A stretch of DNA of 11,370 bases from Candidatus Methanoperedens sp. GTDB taxonomy: Archaea > Halobacteriota > Methanosarcinia > Methanosarcinales > Methanoperedenaceae. Of this stretch, positions 1 through 6,631 are shown piece by piece. A program made the translations under genes and the position numbers. The notes beneath the pieces were generated by a model, which saw nothing but the letters and a program-made list of their open reading frames with translations, was not told the origin of the DNA and did not search any database. The stretch covers positions 1-11,370 of the forward strand of contig JAHFCV010000066.1 in NCBI GenBank assembly GCA_023249275.1. Reading direction: 5' to 3'. Position 1 is the first letter of the stretch. Every line of letters starts with the position of its first letter.

Positions 1-227
1 AATGTTGAGGCAAAAATATGGCTAAAGTGAGCTAATTCAGGCAAAAATAATTCATTAACTCATTCATGCTCAAAATTACGCTCAGATGGCAGAATTTATT
101 GGGTTAAACCGACAATCTCTAGTGATATAATAATCACCATTTAAGATATTTTTGAGATGCACACAAAACCCCCATCGTCTGAGTCACTATACCCCGTACT
201 TAAGTACACGGGCTTGTTAGCGTTTTT
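1..227. other. Non-coding left flank with short repeats
   Basis: No convincing reading frame is visible here. The sequence is A/T-rich at the far left. It holds an 11-base direct repeat, AGGCAAAAATA, at 8-18 and again at 39-49. A 12-base perfect palindrome, GTACTTAAGTAC, lies at 196-207 and is described separately. The stretch probably belongs to the intergenic region that received, or was left by, the degraded insertion element beginning near 228. Nothing else could be assigned. Confidence 0.5.
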
Positions 228-229
228 TT
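193..229 (+). terminator. Hairpin followed by a seven-T run
   Basis: CCCGT at 193-197 can pair with ACGGG at 208-212, enclosing the palindromic ACTTAAGT core. Ten bases later comes TTTTTTT at 223-229. On the plus strand this resembles a hairpin-plus-T-run terminator for a gene lying left of the window. The distance between stem and T-run is longer than usual. The structure could instead be the subterminal end of the degraded insertion element whose remnant starts at 228. Confidence 0.3.
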
Positions 230-353
230 GCCTATAAAGCTTTCTCATCAGCAGTACAATTCTGTGTGGAAATATATTTCTCCACTACTTCCCAGCCCTG
301 CCCGACCGAACCGTGATAACAGCCAGGAGCCCAGAGATGATCTTTGCACCATT
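228..353 (+). pseudogene. Degraded N-terminus of an IS5-type transposase
   Basis: Read from the TTG at 228, the translation includes KLSHQQYNSVWKYISPLLP, then PARPNRDNSQ. This resembles the opening of IS5-family transposases (DUF4096-like), which typically read KLTDEQW..I.PLLP followed by a GRPR.D(N/D)R motif. The similarity fades after about residue 42. The usual continuation around W.LRTG and the DDE catalytic domain are absent, because the frame runs into sequence antisense to the HypE-like gene. I therefore read this as a remnant rather than a working gene. The assignment is by eye from a short match and is only moderately secure. Its end lies about a dozen bases from the stop codon of the HypE-like gene, so an old insertion event probably defined this gene border. 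Confidence 0.4.
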
Positions 354-364
354 AAACAGAAACC

Positions 365-1681
365 CTATTCCCCCTTCAACCTTCCAACTACCCTTCTTTT
401 CTTCTCAATAGCCTGCGCCGCAGCTTCATCCACAGCCTTCTTCATCTCCTCAAAATTCTTCGGGGTCTTCTCGCCCACAAGCTTCTTGATAGGAGTATAC
501 GCAGACTCGCGGAAGCGGGGCGTAAAGTCACGCGCTTCCCCGTTGATAATTAACTCCGCTCCTGCCCCCTCTTCCACTTTCCCGACAACATCGATAGCCA
601 CGCCTTTCCTGCGCACGCATTCCAGTATCTCATCAGCATACCCAGGCGGCGCGATTATCAAAAGGGCATCAAGCGACACCCCAAGATAATCTATCTCAAG
701 TTCGTCCAGCATCGCAAGAACCTTCGTATTCACAAGCGATCGCATCCTCTCTTCCTCAAAAACAAGCCTGACTCCGGCAGTTCTTGAAATCTCCTTCGCA
801 TCCCCGCGCACCCCGCCGTTTGTCACGTCTGTCATTGCATGGATTTTCCAGATCAACCCAGCCTCAAACAGCGCCTCGCATGCGTCTATGAACTTGAGGT
901 TTATCGTCTCATCCACGATATGATGCATCCCGTAATAGAGCGCAGTCGTTGAAACTGTCCCCCCGCCCGCGCCTTCAGTCATGAGTATCGCATCCCCCGG
1001 CTTTGCCTGTATGCGCGCCGTGAGGCTCTCAGCAACGCCTACGGCGCCCACGCCGCCGGTCATGCGTTCCCCTATTACCATGTCGCCGCCGATTCGAAGC
1101 GTGCTGCCCGTAATCAGGGGAACCCCGGTCAGTTCCGAAACAGTCGTAATCCCTGCGATATGGTCGAATATCTTGGCAACATCGCCGTCATCAGCCACAT
1201 GGATATCTGAAAGCATCGCCACAGGGCGCGCGCCCATGACATACACATCACGAAGCGCCGCACGGGCGACATGAAAGCCCGCAAGGTATGGAAAATCCGA
1301 GAGGCGCGAGTGCATGCCGTCTATTGTGACAACGATATATTTCCCTCCGGCAAGCACCACGCCAGAGTCGTCAAGATGCGAGGAATCAACGACAGCCCCT
1401 GTTTTGCCAATTACCTCTGCAATCTTTTCATGGGTATAAAAATCCCCGGCGCCGCGCGAACCAACGCCGAATTCACCCATCGTTATACCTGAGGTTACTG
1501 GCTTTAAAAAATCCCCTTCAGGATTAATGGTCGCTTTTGCCTCCACAATAACAGCGCTTGCAATCTCCAGGGCATGCTTTCGCGGGATGTTCTTTATCTC
1601 AAGAATCCTGTCTGCTAACTTTTCCCTGAGAGCTTTGTCATTACGCAGGATTCCGCGCTTTGCATAACCTTCAAGGTCCAT
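365..1681 (-). CDS. HypE/AIR synthase-like (PurM-fold) protein
   Basis: This 438-residue protein belongs to the PurM/HypE/SelD/ThiL superfamily, whose members bind ATP and phosphorylate or dehydrate small substrates. It looks closest to the archaeal HypE-related 'hydrogenase maturation factor' group (COG1973-like), though that placement is from memory. The AIR-synthase N-domain shows DDSG at residues 104-107 and TIDGMHSR at 119-126, carrying acidic ATP/Mg ligands. The segment around residues 140-165 (VMGARPVAMLSDIHV) is the usual family core. The C-domain motif TDVTNGGVRGD spans 284-294. The C-terminus is charged and probably helical. I chose ATG 1681: it overlaps the hisH stop by 11 bases and has GGAG just upstream, which suggests translational coupling. 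An upstream in-frame ATG at 1771 would lie deep inside hisH and adds unconserved sequence. Substrate unknown; no hydrogenase genes are in the window. Confidence 0.85.
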   Translation of the reverse strand: MDLEGYAKRGILRNDKALREKLADRILEIKNIPRKHALEIASAVIVEAKATINPEGDFLKPVTSGITMGEFGVGSRGAGDFYTHEKIAEVIGKTGAVVDSSHLDDSGVVLAGGKYIVVTIDGMHSRLSDFPYLAGFHVARAALRDVYVMGARPVAMLSDIHVADDGDVAKIFDHIAGITTVSELTGVPLITGSTLRIGGDMVIGERMTGGVGAVGVAESLTARIQAKPGDAILMTEGAGGGTVSTTALYYGMHHIVDETINLKFIDACEALFEAGLIWKIHAMTDVTNGGVRGDAKEISRTAGVRLVFEEERMRSLVNTKVLAMLDELEIDYLGVSLDALLIIAPPGYADEILECVRRKGVAIDVVGKVEEGAGAELIINGEARDFTPRFRESAYTPIKKLVGEKTPKNFEEMKKAVDEAAAQAIEKKRRVVGRLKGE

Positions 1682-2282
1682 AATTCTCCACAAAATTACG
1701 GAGCATCCGAAGCCCGATAGCGCCGCTTTTTTCAGGGTGGAATTGCGTTCCCACGACATTTCCCGCCTCATTGGTGATTATGGCAGGGAACTCTATCCCG
1801 TAATCGCACATGACAGCTTCGTATTTCTTATCTGTGTGTACGTAATACGAGTGAACAAAATACACAAATGAGCCGTTATCCAGCCCTTTTAACAGGGGTA
1901 TGTCCTTTTTGATAATAAGCGAGTTCCATCCCATGTGAGGGACTTTCAATTCCGATTCCGGGAATCTTATTACCCTTCCCGGGATTATATCGATACCCCT
2001 GTGCAGCCCGCCTTCTTCGCTTTCACTTGTTAGCATCTGCATCCCGAGACATATTCCAAGAAGTGGTTTACCTTCGCTGACAGCATCCTTCACAATGCGT
2101 TCAAGCGTTGAAAAATGCAGCATGGCATCGCGAAAAGCCCCAACTCCCGGAAGTATCAGGGCATCGGCGCGGTCAATTGCCGAGGGCTCATTGGAGATTT
2201 CGACATCAGCGCCAAGGTATTGCAGCGCTTTCTCTATGCTGCGCAGGTTTCCAAGACCATAGTCGATGATTATGATTTTCAT
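1671..2282 (-). CDS. hisH: Imidazole glycerol phosphate synthase, glutaminase subunit
   Basis: HisH is the class I glutamine amidotransferase that hydrolyses glutamine and channels ammonia to HisF, forming imidazole glycerol phosphate and AICAR in histidine synthesis. The 203-residue protein has the family's usual length and opening (IIDYGLGNLRS at residues 5-15), followed by LPGVGAF at 44-50. The nucleophile elbow is GICLGMQ with Cys78. The FHPEKS motif supplies His182 and Glu184, completing the triad. hisF and the other his genes are not nearby, so the pathway is dispersed. The gene sits 17 bases after the aminotransferase stop, and its 3' end overlaps the HypE-like gene. A T/A-rich stretch around 2296-2309 could be a TATA box giving an additional, nearly leaderless start. 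The AICAR it releases is a substrate of PurH, also encoded here. Confidence 0.95.
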   Translation of the reverse strand: MKIIIIDYGLGNLRSIEKALQYLGADVEISNEPSAIDRADALILPGVGAFRDAMLHFSTLERIVKDAVSEGKPLLGICLGMQMLTSESEEGGLHRGIDIIPGRVIRFPESELKVPHMGWNSLIIKKDIPLLKGLDNGSFVYFVHSYYVHTDKKYEAVMCDYGIEFPAIITNEAGNVVGTQFHPEKSGAIGLRMLRNFVENYGP

Positions 2283-2299
2283 TTTGCACTAATTAGTTT

Positions 2300-3445
2300 T
2301 TAAATACTTAAACCCTCAAGCCTTCTTGCCGCTTCCATCAGGGTCTCATCCTTCTTCGAAAACGTAAAGCGCACTTTATGCTTTCCTGCTTCGCTCCTGT
2401 AGAAACTGCTTCCGGGAACTGCCGCCACTCCGACCTCGCTAACCATGTATCTTGCAAAAGCAGTATCATCCATCCCTGTACCTTCGGGTATATCCGCAAG
2501 TATGTAATACGCGCCTTCGGGCAGGCTGCACTTGAAACCAGCCTTTATTAAAGCATTATAGAGAAGCTTTCTTTTCCCGTCATACATGCCTGCAAGCTCT
2601 TCATAATACGATTCGGAAAACCTCAATGCACTTACGCACGCATGCTGGAGCGGCGCGGGCGCTCCAACTGTAAGGAAATCATGGACTTTACGAATAGCAG
2701 ATGTGAGGGTTTTTTCTGCAAGCGCATAGCCAATGCGCCATCCTGTCACGCTGTATGTCTTTGAAAATCCGCTTATTGTTATAGTTCTGTCCTTCATTTC
2801 ATCAAGTGAAGCGATGCTGATATGCTTTTTGTTGTCGTACAGGATGTACTCGTATATCTCATCAGTCACAGCAATAACGTCATAATCAATGCACATGTCG
2901 GCGATTAATTTTAACTCATCTTTCCTGAAAACCTTACCGCAGGGATTGTTAGGGGTATTAAGGATGAGCGCACGCGTCTTTTTATTAAATACAGACGCAA
3001 GGACATCCCCATCAATGCTATTGTCATCAGTCAAAGGAACAAAACGGGGAACTGCGCCCGAAACTGCAGCGTCAGGTCCGTAGTTCTCGTAAAAAGGCTC
3101 AAATACCACGACCTCATCGCCCTCGTTCAGTAAAGCCAGCATGGAAGCCATCATGGCTTCAGTCGAGCCGCATGTTACGGTTACCTCGCTGTCCGGGTCT
3201 GCCTCGATATGATTGTATTCGCGGGCTTTTCGTGAAATCTCATCCCGCAGGTCTTTTGCACCCCATGTTATAGAGTACTGGTTGTAATCGTCCATAATCG
3301 CGGAGGATGCGGCGCGTTTCAGTTCCCAGGGCGCGGGAAAATCCGGAAATCCCTGCGCAAGATTGATGGCATTATGTTTGAGCGAGAGGCGCGTCATGTC
3401 GCGGATGACTGATTCGACGAAATGCTCTACTCTGTGGGCTAACAT
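2300..3445 (-). CDS. Class I PLP aminotransferase, KAT/methionine-type
   Basis: This fold-type I PLP enzyme transfers amino groups to 2-oxoacids. Numbering from ATG 3445 (381 residues): the N-terminal NLAQGFPDFP is at 28-37 and the PLP-binding NNP at 166-168. DEIYE at 195-199 contributes Asp195 (pyridine N) and Tyr198. SGFSKTYSVTGWRIGY carries the Schiff-base lysine, Lys229. Arg359 in VRFTFSK is the likely substrate carboxylate anchor. NLAQGFPDFP, the FEPFYENY segment and FLTVGAPAPLQ are typical of the kynurenine/methionine/aspartate aminotransferase branch rather than HisC, despite the neighbouring hisH. The substrate cannot be fixed from sequence. A TTG start at 3457 would add four residues. 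I prefer ATG 3445 because a TATA-like box at 3469-3479 places transcription start almost exactly there, implying a leaderless mRNA. Confidence 0.88.
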   Translation of the reverse strand: MLAHRVEHFVESVIRDMTRLSLKHNAINLAQGFPDFPAPWELKRAASSAIMDDYNQYSITWGAKDLRDEISRKAREYNHIEADPDSEVTVTCGSTEAMMASMLALLNEGDEVVVFEPFYENYGPDAAVSGAVPRFVPLTDDNSIDGDVLASVFNKKTRALILNTPNNPCGKVFRKDELKLIADMCIDYDVIAVTDEIYEYILYDNKKHISIASLDEMKDRTITISGFSKTYSVTGWRIGYALAEKTLTSAIRKVHDFLTVGAPAPLQHACVSALRFSESYYEELAGMYDGKRKLLYNALIKAGFKCSLPEGAYYILADIPEGTGMDDTAFARYMVSEVGVAAVPGSSFYRSEAGKHKVRFTFSKKDETLMEAARRLEGLSI

Positions 3446-3468
3446 AGCCGCATCCAAAGGACTTGGGT

Positions 3469-3479
3469 ATATATTTAGA
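3469..3479 (-). promoter_or_regulatory. TATA box of the aminotransferase-hisH operon
   Basis: On the minus strand this reads TAAATATATAC, close to the archaeal TATA consensus. It is centred about 28 bases upstream of ATG 3445, so initiation would fall at or next to that codon. No ribosome-binding site is visible before the start, as expected for a leaderless transcript. Confidence 0.5.
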
Positions 3480-3544
3480 CTTCTGTGGCAGATTTATCAT
3501 GATTTTTCCAGTAGAAATAAGGGGGTTATGATAATGAGATGTTT

Positions 3545-3560
3545 CCGGAGTTTAATCCGG
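3545..3560. promoter_or_regulatory. Dyad in the divergent promoter region
   Basis: CCGGA at 3545-3549 and TCCGG at 3556-3560 form an inverted repeat around GTTTAA. TTTCC at 3542-3546 and GGAAA at 3564-3568 form a second, overlapping pair. The element lies between the aminotransferase and ferredoxin genes, about 25 bases upstream of the ferredoxin TATA box, where an activator or repressor might bind. There is no direct evidence for a regulator. Confidence 0.3.
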
Positions 3561-3585
3561 GCTGGAAAATCAATGTAAACCGTTA

Positions 3586-3596
3586 CTTTTATATTA
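3586..3596 (+). promoter_or_regulatory. TATA box of the ferredoxin gene
   Basis: CTTTTATATTA is a good archaeal TATA element. Transcription would start near 3615-3620, leaving a short leader that contains the GGTGA ribosome-binding site at 3621-3625 ahead of ATG 3631. Confidence 0.5.
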
Positions 3597-3630
3597 GTCT
3601 TATCCAATGGGGGAACAAAAGGTGACCTAA

Positions 3631-3807
3631 ATGGTAGCAAAAGTAAACCCCGAAGAATGTACAGGCTGTGGAATATGCGTGGATGAATGCCCTGCCACTG
3701 CAATAGAACTTAAAAACGAAAAAGCAAAAGTGGATGAAAAAGAGTGCACAGATTGCGGCACATGCGTGGATTCTTGCCCGAACAGCGCAATTACGATGGA
3801 AGAATAG
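3631..3807 (+). CDS. 2[4Fe-4S] ferredoxin
   Basis: This is a 58-residue bacterial-type (clostridial) ferredoxin, a small cytoplasmic low-potential electron carrier. It has two cluster-binding motifs. The first is CTGCGICVDECP, with cysteines 10, 13, 16 and 20. The second is CTDCGTCVDSCP, with cysteines 39, 42, 45 and 49. In such proteins the last cysteine of each motif ligates the other cluster. The length matches the family, and all eight cysteines are present. The start is supported by GGTGA at 3621-3625, five bases before ATG. It has its own TATA box and is followed after 50 bases by asd, which seems to have its own promoter. The redox partner is not evident from the neighbours. The glutamate- and lysine-rich segment between the motifs is a normal family variation. 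Confidence 0.95.
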   Translation: MVAKVNPEECTGCGICVDECPATAIELKNEKAKVDEKECTDCGTCVDSCPNSAITMEE

Positions 3808-3821
3808 ACTAATCTAAGCTA

Positions 3822-3830
3822 AAATATAAA
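3822..3830 (+). promoter_or_regulatory. Probable TATA box of asd
   Basis: The A/T-rich sequence AAATATAAA lies about 30 bases before ATG 3858. A start near 3850 would leave only a few bases of leader, and AAGGA at 3848-3852 is positioned as a ribosome-binding site. Read-through from the ferredoxin gene is also possible. Confidence 0.4.
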
Positions 3831-3857
3831 AAACAATAAAAACTTATAAGGACGGCT

Positions 3858-4886
3858 ATGGCAAAGATAAAAGCAGGAGTACTTGGCGCGACAGGCAACG
3901 TTGGTCAGCGATTCATTGAGCTGTTAAGCAAACACCCATGGTTTGAATTGACATCGCTTGCAGCCTCGGACAGGAGCGCAGGCAAGAAATACGGCGAAGC
4001 TGCGAGCTGGAGGCTGGAAAGTAAAATACCGCAAGACGTTGCTGACATGACCGTAGTGCCAGTTGACCCCAGGAAAGTGGATGCAGACATCGTTTTCTCA
4101 GCCCTTCCCGCAGACCTTGCCAAAACAGTAGAACCTGAGTTTGCCAAAGCCGGTTTTGCGGTTGCCAGCAATGCCAGCGCCTTGCGTATGGTGAAAGACA
4201 TACCGCTTGTAATCCCAGAAGTCAACCCCGAGCATCTCGGGCTTATCGATATCCAGCAGGATAAGCGCAAGTGGGACGGATATGTAGTCACGAATCCCAA
4301 CTGCACCACTATTATGATGGTCGTGACCCTTAAACCGCTGATGAAGTTCGGGATTGAGAAAATCTACTTAGCATCCATGCAGGCTATTTCGGGCGCAGGA
4401 TACGACGGCGTGCCTTCGATGGCGATTCTGGACAACGTGATTCCCTATATCGGTCAGGAAGAGGAAAAAGTGGAGACCGAGACCCGAAAGCTTCTTGGCG
4501 AGTTTAACGGAAGCGAGGTAGTTGATGCGCCGTTCAAGGTAAGCGCAAGCTGCAACAGGGTGATGGTTATGGATGGTCACACCGAAGCAGTCTGGGTCGA
4601 GATGGCGGATGCTCCTTCGCCCGATGATGTAAAACAGGCTTTCCTTGATTTTGACCCCGAACTGTCGGATTTACCCACTGAACCCACTCCGGTAATTGAG
4701 GTAAAGGAAGAAAAAGACAGACCCCAGCCTAGAATGGACAGGAACATCGGCGGGGGCATGACCGTATCGGTTGGGCGCATACGCCCCGGGATTCGCTATA
4801 TCTGCATGGGACATAATACCATCAGGGGCGCGGCAGGAGCGAGTGTGCTGAATGCAGAGCTATTGAAGAAGATGGGGAAGCTTTAA
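3858..4886 (+). CDS. asd: Aspartate-semialdehyde dehydrogenase
   Basis: The enzyme reduces aspartyl phosphate to aspartate semialdehyde with NADPH, the branch point to threonine, methionine and lysine. The 342-residue length fits the archaeal/fungal-type family. The N-terminal Rossmann motif GATGNVGQ is at residues 10-17. SNASALRM at 104-111 is a conserved substrate/cofactor segment. The nucleophile Cys149 lies in TNPNCTT, and AISGAGYDGVPSM (176-188) is a signature of this subtype. His241 in DGHTEAV is the likely acid/base. GGGMTVSVGRIR at 298-309 is also conserved. The start ATG 3858 is preceded by AAGGA five bases upstream. The gene ends 14 bases from the convergent purH stop. No aspartokinase or other pathway gene lies in the window. 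All key residues are intact. Confidence 0.96.
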   Translation: MAKIKAGVLGATGNVGQRFIELLSKHPWFELTSLAASDRSAGKKYGEAASWRLESKIPQDVADMTVVPVDPRKVDADIVFSALPADLAKTVEPEFAKAGFAVASNASALRMVKDIPLVIPEVNPEHLGLIDIQQDKRKWDGYVVTNPNCTTIMMVVTLKPLMKFGIEKIYLASMQAISGAGYDGVPSMAILDNVIPYIGQEEEKVETETRKLLGEFNGSEVVDAPFKVSASCNRVMVMDGHTEAVWVEMADAPSPDDVKQAFLDFDPELSDLPTEPTPVIEVKEEKDRPQPRMDRNIGGGMTVSVGRIRPGIRYICMGHNTIRGAAGASVLNAELLKKMGKL

Positions 4887-4900
4887 GAAAACTCTCCTTT

Positions 4901-6505
4901 TCAATGCAGGAAATGCCTCATCCCTGTAAACACAAGCGCCACCCCCAGCCTGTTCGCAGTCGCAATCACTTCCTTATCCCTTATCGACCCACCGGGCGAT
5001 ACTATGTACCTGATGTGATTCTCCGCCGAGTGGATGATGCTGTCATCGAACGGGAAGAAAGCATCAGAGGCAAGAACGCACTCGCTCATGATGTTTTTAA
5101 TAAACTCGTCCTCGCTCACATCCGGCTTTTCCCGCTCGTATAAAATTTTAAGGTTCTCCACGGCTTTTGTGGCAGCCAGCTTGCGTATCGAATCCACCCT
5201 GTTGGGCTGACCTGCGCCCATGCTGAGTATCTGGTAAAATCCCTTTTCATACTCGCGCGCAATCACCACAGCATTTGATTTTGTATATTTGCAGGCATTC
5301 AATGAGAACTCTGCAAGCCCTTTTTTCTCATCCGGGAAAGGATGTTCTGTGACCACATCCCATTTTGCATATAATCCCCTGTTGCGCGACTGGACAAGCA
5401 TGCCGCCAACGATATAACGATATGTATTCTCAAGCGGCGCCCCATTGTCCAGGGGCAGTTCAAGAATCCTGAGGTCTTTGCTCTTGTTCTTCAAAAATTC
5501 CAGGGCATCATCATCGTATCCCGGAGCTATTATCAGTTCCACGAACTTGCCTTTCAGGAATTCCAGCGTCGCAATGTCGGGTTTTCGCGTCATGCATATT
5601 ATACTGCCAAACGAGGAAACCGTGTCGCCGTCCCATGCTCTTGTGAGAGCTTCTGTGAGTGTATCCCCGATTGCAAATCCACATGGGTTGCTATGTTTCA
5701 CCACTGCCACGGCAATATTATTCTTATACTCAAGAGCAACGTTCAATGCAGCCTCAGCATCAACATAATTATTATACGAAAGAGCCTTTCCATGCAGTTG
5801 CTTTGCGTTAGCTATCGAAGGCTCGGTAACTTCCGGCTCCCTGTAGAATTTAGCCTTCTGGTGCCAGTTCTCTCCATACCTTAATGTTCTTCCTTCCACA
5901 AATTTCAGGCGCAGGATGTCTTCATTTATCAGCTTCTGGCTGAGGTACATATCAATCGCGCAGTCATAATCCGCTATCCTGCGAAATGCTTTGACAGCAA
6001 GCCTTTCTTTCGTGGCAGGGCTGATTTCGCCGTTTTCAAGTTCTTTCAGGATAACAGGATAATCTTCAGGGTCGGTTATTACTACCACATGCCTGTAATT
6101 CTTTGCAGCAGCCCTGACAAGAGCAGGACCGCCGATATCAATATTTTCTATTGACTCTTCAAGGCTTCCGCCCTGAGCCACGGTATTCTCGAAAGGATAC
6201 AGGTTCACAGCCACGATATCGATGAACTCAATGCCCTGTTTTGCAGCATCTTCGATGTGGGAAGTTTTGTCACGCAGCGCAAGAATTGCGCCGTGTATCC
6301 TGGGGTGAAGCGTCTTTACCCTCCCATCCATCATCTCAGGGAATCCTGTTATATCGCTTACGTCCGTTACTTTTATACCCGCATTTTTTAAAACCCCGGA
6401 TGTCCCACCTGTGGAAATTATCTCAAAATCAAGCTTTGCAAGCCCGGCTGCAAAATCAATTATTCCGGTTTTGTCAGAAACGCTTATTAAAGCTTTCTTT
6501 GGCAG
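4901..6505 (-). CDS. purH: Bifunctional PurH (AICAR formyltransferase/IMP cyclohydrolase)
   Basis: PurH carries out the last two steps of IMP synthesis: formylation of AICAR by 10-formyltetrahydrofolate, then ring closure. The first in-frame ATG (6334) gives only 477 residues and cuts off conserved sequence. Read from a CTG at 6505 the protein is 534 residues, a normal PurH length. Its opening is KKALISVSDKTGI (residues 3-15), then STGGT (31-35) and GFPEMMDGRVKTLHP (54-68), all classical for the N-terminal cyclohydrolase domain. The C-terminal transformylase domain has RYGENWHQ (209-216; the family usually has P where W is), the catalytic KHSNPCG (270-276), the FFPFDD segment and a typical C-terminal FTGMRHF. 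No ATG, GTG or TTG exists in frame between the upstream stop (6512-6514) and 6334. GGTGAT at 6511-6516 fits CTG best. Histidine synthesis (hisH) feeds AICAR to this enzyme. Confidence 0.93.
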   Translation of the reverse strand: MPKKALISVSDKTGIIDFAAGLAKLDFEIISTGGTSGVLKNAGIKVTDVSDITGFPEMMDGRVKTLHPRIHGAILALRDKTSHIEDAAKQGIEFIDIVAVNLYPFENTVAQGGSLEESIENIDIGGPALVRAAAKNYRHVVVITDPEDYPVILKELENGEISPATKERLAVKAFRRIADYDCAIDMYLSQKLINEDILRLKFVEGRTLRYGENWHQKAKFYREPEVTEPSIANAKQLHGKALSYNNYVDAEAALNVALEYKNNIAVAVVKHSNPCGFAIGDTLTEALTRAWDGDTVSSFGSIICMTRKPDIATLEFLKGKFVELIIAPGYDDDALEFLKNKSKDLRILELPLDNGAPLENTYRYIVGGMLVQSRNRGLYAKWDVVTEHPFPDEKKGLAEFSLNACKYTKSNAVVIAREYEKGFYQILSMGAGQPNRVDSIRKLAATKAVENLKILYEREKPDVSEDEFIKNIMSECVLASDAFFPFDDSIIHSAENHIRYIVSPGGSIRDKEVIATANRLGVALVFTGMRHFLH

Positions 6506-6510
6506 AATAT

Positions 6511-6516
6511 ATCACC
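6511..6516 (-). promoter_or_regulatory. Ribosome-binding site deciding the purH start
   Basis: On the minus strand GGTGAT is a strong archaeal Shine-Dalgarno sequence. It ends five bases before CTG 6505 and only two before ATT 6508. The spacing therefore favours CTG as the initiator. Its own TGA, at 6512-6514, closes the purH frame upstream, so no longer N-terminus is possible. Confidence 0.6.
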
Positions 6517-6539
6517 TTATCTGAATAGAAAAAAGAAGT

Positions 6540-6605
6540 AATAAGGTTTTCTAATCATTTGCTGTTTTGAATGGATATTTCGCCTGGCTGTTTAGAAACC
6601 TTATT
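6540..6605. promoter_or_regulatory. Divergent purH/deaminase promoter with mirrored motif
   Basis: AATAAGGTTTTCTAA at 6540-6554 and TTAGAAACCTTATT at 6592-6605 are inverted copies of each other apart from one extra T. Each copy points towards one gene: the left arm towards purH, the right arm towards the deaminase. The right copy continues into a TATA-like ATTTTATAA at 6603-6611, about 25 bases before ATG 6632. The copies could be two matching BRE/TATA core promoters or a shared operator. Confidence 0.45.
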
Positions 6606-6631
6606 TTATAACCTTCACCTACTAATACATC

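Noticed and set aside
8..49. Two copies of AGGCAAAAATA as a repeat array or CRISPR
   Set aside because: Only two short A-rich copies, with no further units and no cas genes.
354..689. Continuation of the plus-strand frame that begins at 228
   Set aside because: Beyond about 353 it is only the antisense of the conserved HypE-like gene, so it is not part of the transposase remnant.
2300..3445. Aminotransferase as HisC (histidinol-phosphate aminotransferase) because hisH is next
   Set aside because: Its motifs (NLAQGFPDFP, FLTVGAPAPLQ) fit the kynurenine/methionine/aspartate aminotransferase branch, not HisC.
3497..3703. Minus-strand frame across the ferredoxin promoter and start
   Set aside because: It is antisense to the intact eight-cysteine ferredoxin and to its promoter, with no recognisable product.
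6334..6505. purH N-terminal truncation or frameshift
   Set aside because: The upstream sequence is in the same frame, has no stop and carries all conserved motifs; only the initiator codon is unusual.
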